64,000 nt of DNA from Isoetes taiwanensis (lineage: Eukaryota; Streptophyta; Lycopodiopsida; Isoetales; Isoetaceae): the NCBI GenBank assembly GCA_021234155.1, contig JAJEKV010000014.1, positions 4,605,563 through 4,669,562 on the forward strand, in the 5' to 3' direction. Positions 21,521 through 32,591 of this stretch are shown piece after piece; the stretch's first letter is position 1; every line of letters begins with the position of its first letter. The notes below the pieces were generated by a model. The model was not told where the DNA came from. It searched no databases and saw nothing but the letters and a program-made list of their open reading frames with translations. The position numbers and the translations under genes were made by a program.

Positions 21521-23262
21521 AAATATTATGTTGTATATTGTTGCAAAAAATAAAAGAAAATGTAGGCAGAAGGTAACTAGATGGATCTTGAAGTGATGAC
21601 GAGCTGATGCAGCAAAGGCAGGTAAAGCTCCGGTGGAAAGAGCACCATCAACGGATTTCTTGGAGGATTATCAATTTCTCTCAAAGATGGTCGAATTTCA
21701 TATATGATAAAGCTCTCTAAACAAACAAATAAGAGAATGAACTAGACCGAGGTCTCTGATCTGCTGGAGCACGACGTGTGAGAACAAAGAGAGAAGGGGA
21801 AGAACAGACATCGACGACAGGCCAGGTGAATATCTCTAATTTTTATAATTTCCTGAACTGTAAATGTTGAAATTTGAAGATCTAACAATGGTCATTGAAA
21901 CTTGCTGAGGTGGACTCCAAGGTGGATAGGCTAGAATCTAAGAAATTGCTTGGGGTAGGCAAACCCGCCAAAAAGGGGTAGTCTTGGCTCCACTTTTCCT
22001 TAGAAGAATGTGCCCCACAACTCAATAGATGTTACTAGGCTATTTAGGATATATTATAGTTCAAGGTGGTGGCTAATACTTTCTGCAAGGAAAGCTTAGA
22101 TGCAATCTAGCTCATAAACAATTGAGAATTTTATTTCTTCATGAATATAAGCCCATAAAGGCCATACGACTGTGCATATAGCAGTGCATATCATCTTAAC
22201 AGATGGGCAAAAAGAAGTGCAAAGGAAAAGGGATTTGTAAACTTCTTACAACTTAGTTCGACATAAATCATGCAAGGTATCAAGGCTCCATTGTGGTGAA
22301 CACTGCCAAAAATATTGAGATTTTTTTGATTAACCTGTTTAACAGGCGAAGATTCAAATCCTCTGCTTTCCCTATAGGAGTTTGTCTTGCTTTTCTTAAG
22401 AGAAGCTAACTCACCATAACAGTTTAATAGCATGTTGACATTGGATGTGGAAATGCTTGAACTTCTCAACCATTTTATGTCCTCTCTAGTGTGGTTGTTG
22501 AGCACTCAATCTTCTTGTAAATTTTAATTTCTGGATCAATCATCTCGACCTCCAGCCATTTTCTCCAAAGGGCCAAAAGAACAAATATTTTTGGCCAGAA
22601 TGAAAAACCCAAATTAACAAAATAGATAGATTTGTCCTTATTATATGCAAAGTCGTGCTGAATAGGTCAAAGTCTAGACGGAAGCAGGCAAGCAAATGCT
22701 CGCAGACCAAGAAATCAAGGACGGCGAAGGAGTCCCACTCCCAATAGTTCTATGACTAAGTGAGCGATGTTTTAGCAACAAGAAGAAGAAAGTAAGGAAC
22801 GCGAACAGACCAGAAAGAGGTTTGATACAGGTACATATTATAATTATTTCACGGTTTTATTCTAAGACAGTGCATTGATTAGAAATTTCATTAGATGAGC
22901 TGTAGTGAACAAGCATGTTGTTTAATTTTTTCGGCTTCAGTGAAAACCTGAATCATGCGAAAGTGTAGAATGGTGTTAGTTTTAGAAACAATTTGGGATT
23001 CAGATGGTTGGCTCGCTATGGTGGTATTGTACATATTATCGACCACATTCTTGCATCCAATTTCCATGGTTACTAGGTTAGCCAGTTTTATTTTCATAAA
23101 ATGCCTCTCTGAATGAAATCAGATTAGGTATCTTTCTGTAAGATAGTCATATATCCAGTTCATTATAGACTTTCTAAGATAATAGTACATTCATCATTTA
23201 AGACTTTATCAATTCCATGTTGAAGGTTATACCAGGGCTTCTGCTACCAAATAGTCTCAAAC
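21521..23262. other. Non-coding; possible 5' region of the 23263 gene
   Basis: No coding region recognised. A donor-like GATACAG/GTACAT near 22831 ends a purine-rich stretch that could be an untranslated first exon of the downstream gene. This cannot be confirmed from sequence alone. Confidence 0.3.
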
Positions 23263-23916
23263 ATGAATGTTGTAGGTATGTTCAATATTAATGGTCATTT
23301 GTCAAATGATGTCGAACTTGGACTTCCACCTGCTGGGGAGCGAGACCCTTTCCTTGAAATAATGAGCATACCAAGGTTGAAGATAAGGTATGAAAAATGG
23401 AAGAAGGAAGAGGAAGTATTTGCGCAACGCATTGAACGCAAAGAGCAAAGTTTGGGGAGCACAAAGAACGAAATTTACCAACTTTTAGGCCTGTACTTTG
23501 TTTTCGAAGGCGTGATTGTTTCTGCAGTTTCACAGACCACAAAGATTGATTGTAAGTTCTGCTGGATTCCCATGCTCTTATCTATCATTGCATCTGGCAC
23601 TGCAATTTTTGGGGTGTGGTACAAATTAAAAGACAAGGAAACACTTGAAAAGGCAATTAGAGGTGAGAAGAATAATATACGAGCAACATTTAATGCTCTC
23701 GGTAGGCTTGAAGATGAGGGTAAAGATTTTGATCTTAGGACTGGAGTGGCAGAGCACTCTGAGTTTGAGCAAGTTAATAGCAGAGCCAAGATGACATTGA
23801 AAGATACATTCTTGGGTCCCCCACTTCTTATGGTGCTGTTAATATTCTCTGTCCTTGTTGCCATCTCTTGCCCTTTGCTCATATGTTGGGGTGACAAGAG
23901 CCAGCCCAGCTCCTAA
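23263..23916 (+). CDS. Plant coiled-coil membrane protein, three predicted TM segments, unknown function
   Basis: An uninterrupted 217-codon frame from ATG 23263 to TAA 23914-23916. Residues 38-70 are strongly charged and amphipathic (short coiled coil). Residues about 71-91 (IYQLLGLYFVFEGVIVSAVS), 98-120 (WIPMLLSIIASGTAIFGVWY) and 185-209 are hydrophobic enough to cross a membrane, with a charged loop (121-180) between the second and third. The first two helices are separated by a short Cys-containing turn. This layout recalls a family of uncharacterised land-plant membrane proteins with a YxxxGxYxVFQGV-like first helix; that assignment is from memory. No stops or frameshifts, so it may be functional. 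An alternative is that 23263 is the last coding exon and translation begins upstream. Confidence 0.65.
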   Translation: MNVVGMFNINGHLSNDVELGLPPAGERDPFLEIMSIPRLKIRYEKWKKEEEVFAQRIERKEQSLGSTKNEIYQLLGLYFVFEGVIVSAVSQTTKIDCKFCWIPMLLSIIASGTAIFGVWYKLKDKETLEKAIRGEKNNIRATFNALGRLEDEGKDFDLRTGVAEHSEFEQVNSRAKMTLKDTFLGPPLLMVLLIFSVLVAISCPLLICWGDKSQPSS

Positions 23917-24095
23917 TGTATGTTGTGTAAATCTGTATACTAAAGTGTGGTTATAGAAAACAATCTGTATCCTAAAGTGTGGTTGTAGAAAGCTTTCGCC
24001 AAGTCCAGCCCCTAACATTGTGTACATCTGTATACTAAAGTGTAATTATAAAAACCCATCTGTGTCCTGAAGTGTGGTTATAGAAAGAATTTTAA
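23917..24095. repeat. Short tandem repeat in the 3' UTR
   Basis: The unit ATCTGTAT(A/C)CTAAAGTGTGG followed by TTATAGAAA recurs four times at about 30- to 70-bp spacing directly after the stop codon of the membrane-protein gene. Confidence 0.7.
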
Positions 24096-24747
24096 CTCTG
24101 AAGTTAACATGTTAATGTTCCTGCCATCTATGTTCTTACATCATGTTTGTTCAGAATCTTGTTCACACATTCAAATCATAAGTCATAATTATTTTATGCA
24201 TCACCATTGTTTCAATGCCTTGGAGTTCCCATTTGGTCATCTGTAGGCTCCAACGTACTACTGTTGCAGAACGCCAATGTTTTTGCTGTTTTGCAAATGC
24301 TTGGTTTGCCCAAGCCATATACTATACTATCTAGATGACCAGCATGTCATAAAAAAGACAATAACAATGACGACGAGAATGAAAATCAAATGGACTGTCA
24401 TATGTACCTAATCCATATACAGATCAAAGTTATATCTGCACATTTTATATGGCAGGTCTTGGACCAGTACAATATGAGATCCACATAAATAGAAAAGCTC
24501 ATGCAGAGATTTTGTGATATTATTGTATGCCAATTTGGCTGTGTTAGAAGGGAGAGAATATTTTACCGTTCTCCTCATCTTTGGAAACTAAATGTTTTTT
24601 CACAAACAAAGGGCCCGTCAAGTTTAGAATATGCCCACCACTTTGGAGGGGTAAAAACATTTTTTTTATTATAGTACTAGGAAATTGAGGTGGCAGTCTA
24701 TGTGCTTTTATACGAAGATGCCATGAGCAAATGTACACTCTTTTTTA
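24096..24747. other. Non-coding, nothing recognised
   Basis: AT-rich interval between the 3' UTR repeat and a LINE remnant. No feature supported. Confidence 0.45.
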
Positions 24748-25903
24748 ATGCTACAAGGAAAAGGAAGCTCGGTATTCTATACATTAGTTTGGCTAGATGG
24801 CTCTCTTGTTTTTTATCATGTGCGCTTTAAACAATATCTTCATCTTTGCAAGCACTTATTGCTATCCTTATCTAAGGCAGATTTAAGAGCAGTTGTGGCC
24901 TTGTTGGAAAATGATAAATTCCCTAGTTTAGGTAGTTTTTCTATTGAATTATTTCAGAAGTGCTGGGATTGCTTGGAGAATGATATGTATAATGTCTTTT
25001 TGTGAGTTTCAAATGTTCAAATGCCTCAATAAGATTTTTTACACGATTTTTAACACGAATCGCATTTCTCTCATTTCAAAGAGCTAAAAGCAAGACTACT
25101 TTTGATTGACAACCTATAATAAAGCTTTCTTCTATTTATATGATCTTTGCTAAGGCATTGGCATATAGGGTTTGAGAGATGTAGTTGAATCCATCTTTCT
25201 AACACATTTGATTTCCTCTCTGGTTGATGCATTCTCAACAACATTGTTGCTGCATTTAAAGAAATGTACCAATCTTGGTTGCCTGGTCATATGGTGTGCC
25301 TTAAACTTGATTTGCTAAAGCATATGATAGTGGTGATTGGAAATTCCTAGAGAAGTGTTTTCTTGCTCTTGGATTTGAAGAGGCATTTAAAAAGAGATGT
25401 TATGGCGCTTCATACTTCAGCTAGATATATGATACTTTTGCAGGGCGATCCATCGGATATTTATTGTAGTGGATAGAGGAATCTGACACGGTTATCCCTT
25501 GACACTTTTACGTTTCACAATTGTAGCAGAAGGGCTATCCCATCTTTTCTCTGTGCCTATCTAGGATGACATTATCCAAAATTTGCCAATAGCTGGTGGT
25601 TTTCAAAAGGTACATAATCAATACACATACGACATATTTCTGTCCTTACTTGTTGAGATTGAGAATCTTTACAATGCCAAGCTATTGTTGCACATATTTT
25701 CCCTAACATCAAAGGGGTTATTGTGGGCTGGCAAAAGTGCACCACTTTGTGGGTATTTTGGACTACCTCTAGAAGGTACTTCTGCATGGCAAGACTATGA
25801 GGCTAAAGGGGAAAACACTTTGTATGATGGAATAAAACTAAATTATTTATCCATAAAAAATCCATTATGGCTAAGTCTGTACTTAGTAACCCGCATGTTA
25901 TAA
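24748..25903 (+). pseudogene. LINE reverse transcriptase remnant
   Basis: Across three frames the order of LINE RT blocks is kept. First comes a linker (DKFPSLGSFSIELFQKCWD, about 24908-24975), then IFAKALAYRV (about 25145). ILNNIVAAFKEM follows near 25230, then KAYDSGDWKFLEKCF and LALGF (about 25318-25378). Last, at 25616-25640, is a block where the catalytic YADD appears as YTYD in NQYTYDIFLSLL. Many stops and frameshifts separate them. The enzyme would have carried out target-primed reverse transcription; this copy is dead. Confidence 0.65.
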
Positions 25904-26287
25904 CATCTTCTCTATTTGTATAACATACCTCGTATCATTGGAACCATGCACCAACTAATAATAGTAATAATGTATCCCATTATCCGTTATTTGGTCACTT
26001 TTGCACGTGACTGCCATCCCAAGAGAAAGTATGAATATCAAGTATAAATTTTCTATCATAAAAGCTAATGCTAAGTTTTGATCAATGCTCATAACTGACC
26101 AGCTAAGGGGTGATGTCGAATTGCTAAGGGGTCAAGGCATTCTTGCCAGCCCTAACCTGCAGAATGCAGTTCCACCATAAGGTAAAACCACTTAATTCTT
26201 TCGCTTTTTTGCATGCCACTTTTCATTCTGAATAAGAATGATCATGGCAGGAATCCATACTATTTACCTGACGTGCAATAGTGTTTC
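25904..26287. other. Non-coding, nothing recognised
   Basis: Probable decayed continuation of the LINE; no motif can be supported. Confidence 0.35.
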
Positions 26288-26490
26288 TGATGATAGAGAT
26301 TCATATTTAAAATGTTTACGAAGAAAAAATGTTTACGGTGATGAAGATTCATATTCAAAATGTTTACGAAGAGAAAATGTTTACAAAGAATGTAACTGAA
26401 TCCTTTTTTTGCAGTCTCTACAGTTTTCGCGTACAACAAATGGAATCCTTTGTTTGCAGTCTCTACAGTTTCCACGTACAACAATTATGA
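26288..26490. repeat. Two adjacent tandem duplications
   Basis: First, GATTCATATT(T/C)AAAATGTTTACGAAG with GAAAATGTTTAC, twice (26288-26390). Then GAATCCTTT...TTTGCAGTCTCTACAGTTT(T/C)C with CGTACAACAA, twice (26398-26489). Confidence 0.75.
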
Positions 26491-27462
26491 TGTTCGATAA
26501 ACACAAGGACCAAGATATATGCCATCATACTATGTTATATTTGTTAAAGCATTATCTAATTGTTGTATTGTATAGGGTTGATGGCCCAGACATAGAAGAA
26601 CAATGAGGGATTCTGTAGGGTATAGCATAAGTGGAAAGTAGCTTTCCCTTTTCCAAAGTTGCATTTTTAATCTTAACTCTTGAAATACGTGTATCCAATC
26701 TTTTAGTCTTTGTATTTTTATTACCAACGTTTGGTTGTTGGCTCAGATTGTTCGTAGCCATGTTTATTAAAAGAACATCTAATAAGCAAAACATTGTTTT
26801 CAATCCTAAGCACATGAGGATCTACCTTGATTATGCTTTTTATCTCAGATATAGAAAGATCCCGATGCTTCAAAAATTGGAACTTATATGTTTTAAAGTA
26901 TCTATACCAGTCTCACATGCCCACCACAAAACTCTTGATAGATACTAAACTGTCGCAAAAATTGTAAGTCAAGTTAAAGATTGTAGATGAACCTTAAATT
27001 GTCACGAAAACTGGAACTTATGTTTAAAAGCATCTTTAGTATTCTTACGTGATATTCCATATAACTTCCACTTTCTCTCAATGCACAAACTAAAAAGCAC
27101 ATAGGCTATCACTAGTATCGGGCTATCACTAGTTTCAGAGCTATAAGAGGTTGCATCATAGGCTCTGATGCTAGTAACTCCACATGGATTTGCATGATCT
27201 AAATTTTTTTAAAGTTGACAAAACTTTATTAATCCGTGCTAACTGGCGAACTCAACCAAAGTAATTTTTAAAATAAAATTTCAAAAATGGATTTAACTGA
27301 ATCGGGTCTTTGGCCACCTTGTTGCATGGATTTCTGCATATCCGACCATAACCGCTGGAGACATCCTGTTCGCCCTTTCTACTTGAAGTTGTTTACATTC
27401 GAAAAAATTCCTTTTCATATATTCAGAAATGGCTCTTGAATCGGACCTCGATCTATGCATCC
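26491..27462. other. Non-coding, nothing recognised
   Basis: AT-rich. An AGTATCGGGCTATCACTAGT direct duplication sits near 27115-27140, and AAATTGT(AAG/CACG) motifs recur near 26955-27010. No gene supported. Confidence 0.4.
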
Positions 27463-28377
27463 ATGGATCGCAAGCCTTGGGTTTCTGCTAGTTTGCTGGT
27501 CGAACTGAATCTGAGCAAAAATTCGGGCTTTTTAAACTCAAAAATATGCTTGCAATTCCGAAAACAGGTAGAGTCATGCATGCTTTTCTTCTTTTGCATT
27601 GCTTCATTTATAAGCACGATTATATCTTTAATCACTGTTCTTCAACAACAAGTATGAAGATGAATGTTAACGTCAATGCAGATTCTAAAACAAAATCATT
27701 GAACTTGTTTCATTTTTTGTGTGATCTTCGAGGAAGCTCCAAAGAAAATCCTGGCACATGAACTAGATGAGCTTGGAAAAGATGCATTTGGAGGTATGCT
27801 CGGCATGTCTTATCCTGCAACATGTCTTAAGTGTTGTACATTTATTTCAAAATTCAATTGTAACTGCTAAAGTAATGCCAATGAGAAGGCTGAAGTGTTC
27901 TGTATGGAAAAGGAAAAGTTTGTAGCAAGACTGACTAAACTCATTGTTGTATAGCATTGTAAGATCTACAAGCAGTCAAAGATGATTATCCGAATTCCTA
28001 ATGCGTGTAAGGCTAGCACTCTTTATTGTCCTCTTGCCAAAAAATTAGAAACAACAATATGTTTGATCTTCAAGGTCAAATCCACAACCCAAATTCATGT
28101 AAGGCCGTGATGTAAGTTTTTTTTTATGGAATAAAATGTTTCTTATGTGTTTCTAACATCTGTGTAGATTTTTATTTTGTTAGCTAATGGCCACAAAAAA
28201 GGATATGCTGGTTTGCCTTTTCTTGTCATGCATTTTTGGGGTAGAAGCTGCAAGGCCAATGGCCACAAGGGGACCTCTGGCTAGTTACTTATAGGTTGGG
28301 TTGTCGAGAAGATTGGGAAGCGGCAATATATCAAGATCTTTGACATCTTTGGGAGGTCCAGCTCCATGGGAGAATAG
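27463..28377 (+). CDS. Candidate small three-exon gene (about 82 aa), unknown
   Basis: Three segments join with GT-AG borders in consistent phase. Exon 1 is 27463-27567 (35 codons from ATG, MDRKPWVSAS..., donor CAG/GTAGAG). Exon 2 is 27733-27793 (EAPKKILAHELDELGKDAFG, acceptor TTCGAG, donor GAG/GTATGC). Exon 3 is 28295-28377 (GWVVEKIGKRQYIKIFDIFG then RSSSMGE and TAG, acceptor ACTTATAG). Exons 2 and 3 read as an acidic-basic, Phe/Ile-containing C-terminus. I do not recognise the family. It could also be the surviving part of a longer gene, or chance. Confidence 0.35.
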
Positions 28378-28942
28378 GCAAATATCAGATGGTGGTAATG
28401 AGAAGCTCAAGAACCGATGTCGGATCTATACCAAAAAGTTGGATCGAGCATTGAGGAAGCTGATTACCGCAACAGTGCTACAGTAATCGGGTAATACCCT
28501 GACTATAGTGTTGAACTATTGAAATCATATTTTAATCTAATGTTTTGAACCTTAATCATTAATTTAATTGTTCTAAACATCAATCAAATTTAAACCTAAA
28601 CCATTGAATGTTTTAATTTAATGTTAAAATTTGGATTGCAATCTAATAATATTATTCCTTATGGACTTGTTTGTGTTAATTCCCAAAGGGCTTTCTTAAA
28701 ATAAGCAAGATCAATCAAGAACTCGTGATATATGAACTATGAGAATGTGGTTATTTTTTTTTCCACCTATTGCCTTGCTAAATATTACATGTCTAAAATG
28801 CCTCCTTGTAGTCCTTTTCGTGATGTTGTTAATTGGTTTCCCACGTATGGATCAATGTGCTTTATTAGAGATTATATTGTTTCTCCCCCCCAATTGTTTC
28901 GCCCATTTTATTGGCTCTCGAAATTGACTGAGCAGCCAAGGA
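28378..28942. other. Non-coding, nothing recognised
   Basis: AT-rich; short reading frames at 28732-29013 overlap the repeat motif described next and show no similarity. Confidence 0.4.
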
Positions 28943-29193
28943 GGATTCAATCAAGCGAATCCTTAGGATTCCCCCAAGCGAATCCACCTTGGTATGGAGG
29001 ATTCACTCAATGAATCCTTTTGATCGCATATGTCAGTTTGTCAGTTTATAGGCATACTGCATGCCTTGATTGTGCTTTATAGGTTTGCTGTAGGGATTTT
29101 TGGGCTGATTGAATTGGAGGATTCACTCAAGCGAATCTTCAGGATTCACTAAGCGAATCTTTCTATGGCCTGGAGCATTCATCTAAGCGAACC
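28943..29193. repeat. Dispersed near-palindromic motif, six copies
   Basis: GGATTCA(A/C)TCAAGCGAATCC and close variants occur at about 28943, 28966, 28999, 29119, 29140 and 29169. Each is an imperfect inverted repeat (GGATTC...GAATCC). Confidence 0.7.
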
Positions 29194-29343
29194 CTCCTTT
29201 CATGCTATAATCAATTTTGGGAGCCGCTAGCAGTGCCACTATTGTTTTGCTAAATATTATATGTCTGGTATTGTTTCTCCCCTGATGTATTTTGCTCAAT
29301 ACTACATGTCTAAAACACCTAAAACAAAAAGATTTTACTCTGT

Positions 29344-29345
<2 letters not shown>

Positions 29346-29376
<31 letters not shown>

Positions 29377-29575
29377 GGTGTTGTATAGAATAAACTAAAT
29401 ACATGCCAATCCAGGGACATTCATGATGTAATTCACGTGAGTGTAATTCACGATGTCCAGTATATCGAATAAAGTAAATACAATGCAATCCACTAACATT
29501 CACGATGCAATTCACGTGGATGTAATTCACGATATCCATTGACATTTCCTAGTAATATAGAATAAAGTAAATACT
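29346..29575. repeat. T30 tract followed by a 78-bp tandem duplication
   Basis: Thirty consecutive T at 29346-29375. Then units at about 29389-29462 and 29467-29540, plus a partial third (to 29575), share GAATAAA(C/G)TAAATAC, TGCAATCCA, AATTCACGTG and TGTAATTCACGAT. Each unit contains a CACGTG core. The tract lies 3' of the DUF7796-type gene. Confidence 0.8.
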
Positions 29576-29649
29576 CATTAGTCTTTTAAGTGTATTTTCA
29601 ATGTAGAATGTGAACACAAAAGTGAGGAAAAAAAAAAAGAGGGAGTAAA

Positions 29650-31091
29650 TCAATGTTCAGTAGAATTAAAGTGCTCTAGACAAATGGCATTGGGAGAAAC
29701 ACCATCCCAAACATACCATATATTCCTCCATTTCTCAACTCTAAGGCGACACTCGTCCAAAGAAATTTTTGACAACAAATTCCTCATTCCAGCAGCAACA
29801 GGCCCTACAAAATCATCAAACAGTTCTTCCCAGCCATGTTCCCAACCAGCAGAAGGGTTGCAAAGCTGCAGATTGATTTGATCAATTGGACCAATCCAAC
29901 CATATTTCTTCTCCATTTTTTCATGCATTTCTACGGCCTCGGATCCGATGGCTGCAGGGGTGCATGGCCTACAGTAAGCTCCATTCAACGGCCCTTTGCT
30001 AAACATGGATGCAACAGGAAGAGCATGGATCGACAATGGCCACCCAAAGCTTTTCTTTGAAACCACACAAAATGGTATCAACCTTCTTTCTAACGTTACG
30101 TTTCCAATCTCAAACTGGGTCCTATATGCTATCTCTGAGTTAATACGTCTACCTGTCCTATTATAGATCTCTTGTAGCATGTTGAGCCTAGAAAATGCAA
30201 TTTTGCTTGTGAATCTGTTGCCTAATCCGAATCTGTCATTCAAGCCAAAGTAGTCTGATCCATAGGGTACCGTATAGGAGTCTTTTGAGAAATTGGTTAT
30301 AGGGGCTAATGGTGAGCTCCAAAACGAATCTACCCTCATCCTGATTATCCAGTCATATCTGAAATTGTTTTGTGTCTCATACTTTGTGATCATGTTCCAA
30401 CATCCTTCCACCAGGTTGAAATATTGAAGCAACCCCTGTTATATGTTGTAGTTTTAGTAATTTGATTCAGCAAATGTTAAAATTCCATTCAATTCAATTC
30501 TCCCTCTTTTTCTTCTCCTTCTACATAATTAATCTATTGACTAGATTATGATTATGGAATCTTACTTGAATTCCATTTGCAGAGCCTTGAGGTGCCAAAA
30601 GGTCTTTATATAACCTAGTTTCCTCGATCTTCTCCTGCTTGAAGATTCTTGATGCTACAAATTTTGTTGTGTTGCTATTCAAGAGAATGAACTTGTAAGA
30701 GTCCTTGTCAAGAGGTGCATGTAAGAAAACATCTGCATTCCTGTACACTTCTAGTACATTTTTGCGGATTGATGTGCCTGTAAGCTCAAATGCTCTAGCT
30801 CCACCTGTGAAGCAAATGGCGACTCTAGGATCCTATATCAAATACAACATATATTACAACATCAAATTATACATAAGCAAGAAACCAAATCATAAGTCTT
30901 TCTGTCCTCACCTTAGAGATGGATGGGAATGATGTTGCAAATCTCGACCTATGTAATAAGATGTCCAAAGTTCTAACCCCATCTATCGTAGATGGTAATG
31001 GAGAGAGGACATAGACAACCATGAGCATCGTCATAACTATCAACCCTCCAGTTGGACATGGATGAGAATTGGCGATTAATGGTATTGTCAT
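29650..31091 (-). CDS. DUF7796-type, glycosyltransferase-like plant protein, 3 exons
   Basis: Exons on the minus strand are 31091-30912, 30832-30566 and 30435-29650. All borders are GT-AG (donors AAG/GTGAGG and CAA/GTAAGA) and all in phase 0, giving 410 aa. Residues about 15-32 are hydrophobic (GGLIVMTMLMVVYVLSPL) behind a short N-terminus, as in a type II signal anchor, so a Golgi or ER luminal protein is likely. The body starts with VAICFTGGARAFELTG and YRNADVFLHAPLD. It continues with YDWIIRMRVDSFW, YTVPYGSDYFGLNDRFG, INSEIAYRTQFE, PLNGAYCRPCTPA, GWEHGWEELFD and a WDG..SPNAICL tail. These are the conserved blocks of plant DUF7796 proteins, which I know by pattern; RxRxD near DWIIRMRVD suggests a nucleotide-sugar site, an inference only. 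No defects are seen; length is near the family norm. Regulation is not evident. Confidence 0.85.
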
Positions 31092-32446
31092 TTAACTAGA
31101 AAGTATAGAGGATTGGAATGTGGTGCGTTACCTTGGATATGCTTACATCCAACTTCCTACATGCCACATAGTTATAGCCTTAGTAATTTTCCGTTCTTTT
31201 CTTTCTCAAAAACAAATGTATCACAATTTCATACCTTTGACATTTCCACATATAGCATGTGAGATGTTTCATAATTTTAAAGCATCTAGGTATTAACTTG
31301 ACTTTGGGTTTCCAAAGCATGAAAGAAAGGAGCTAATGTTGACATGCACCGATTTTGACTCCTAATGCATGAAATAAAGGGGCTAGCATTGACATCTTAA
31401 AGATTCCTTGCCTTCCTGATACTTTTTCCAAGTAACAAATACAATCAAAATGCATGAATACATTATTTGGTAGGCTTGTCAACATGCTATTTTTGCAATT
31501 GAGAGTACATAACAAGATTCATATGAAATGGCACCCATTTAGGTTGTCACATGGCCTTTTCCTCATTTTCAACTCTTTAAATGTGATTGCATACCTCTAA
31601 ATGCAAAGACTAATTTTCTAAGGCAAACAGTCAAGGAGAAAATCTTTTTGTTCAAGTATGTATATGTACGAAGAAGATAAGTTATATTTACCAATAAAGT
31701 TGTGAATAGAAATGTTTAGACAATCCAAGTCTCTCTTGACAATATTCGAGAAACGCGTCTCAAAAAACATAAAAAAAGTCACTTTTTTCGTGAAGTTGAC
31801 CATACAACATTTGAAGGAAGAAAATCTTCCCATTATATACATGAATTCATATCTGTGCTGATTGCAAAACTTGAGCAGGAACATTTTGACAAGATGTTTG
31901 TATATCAAGATTTGAAAACATGTTTATATATCATGTAAAGCAATGGGCCAATGGTCTTTGCAACATCATAGTTGGCTAGCATCGTATCAACCATAGTGCA
32001 AAGCTTTCAAACTCGAGATTTGAAAACATTTGGAAGCCATCAAATTCAACTCTTATATAAGCAATGCAAGCTATGAATATGTTTTTGAAACAATGAATAC
32101 TTATCTTTATTCTAGAATACTTGCTCAGACCAAAGGCTATCAACCTTCAAGTGCCAAGTGTTTTTTTAATTTTGCTCCCTTTCATGTCTATTAATATATT
32201 CTACTCTTTTATAGTCTTTAACGCATCTATGAAAGTATTTCATGTAATGTTCTCTAGCGCTTTGCCACAATTTCTCTAATGGCTTGCACATTCCATCTTC
32301 CTTGCACCCTTCTCTCTCTATTCTTCCTTCCTTACACCATTCTATTCATTCTCTCTCTAGAGTTTTTTGACCATTTGTCTATCTGTAGAGCTTCAGGCCT
32401 TGTCTCCAGGGTTGCCCTTAAGGCCAAATTTGTCTAAGTATAATTT
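31092..32446. other. Upstream and intergenic, nothing firm
   Basis: Contains the presumed promoter of the minus-strand gene; no clear TATA element could be assigned. A 29-bp direct repeat (GCATGAAA(G/T)AAAGG(A/G)GCTA...) occurs at about 31318 and 31367. Confidence 0.4.
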
Positions 32447-32591
32447 AGAAGAAGAAGAAGAAGAAGAAGAAGAAGAAGAAGAAGAAGAAGAAGAAGAAGA
32501 AGAAGAAGAAGAAGAAGAAGAAGAAGAAGAAGAAGAAGAAGAAGAAGAAGAAGAAGAAGAAGAAGAAGAAGAAGAAGAAGAAGAAGAAGAG
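32447..32591. repeat. (GAA)n microsatellite, about 48 units
   Basis: An uninterrupted run of GAA triplets, about 145 bp. It produces spurious poly-Glu, poly-Ser and poly-Leu frames. Confidence 0.97.

Noticed and set aside
29183-29545. 120-codon minus-strand ORF
   Set aside because: It includes the T30 tract as poly-Lys and the tandem repeat; not a gene.
30521-30748. Separate 75-aa minus-strand ORF
   Set aside because: It is exon 2 of the DUF7796-type gene plus read-through into an intron, not an independent gene.
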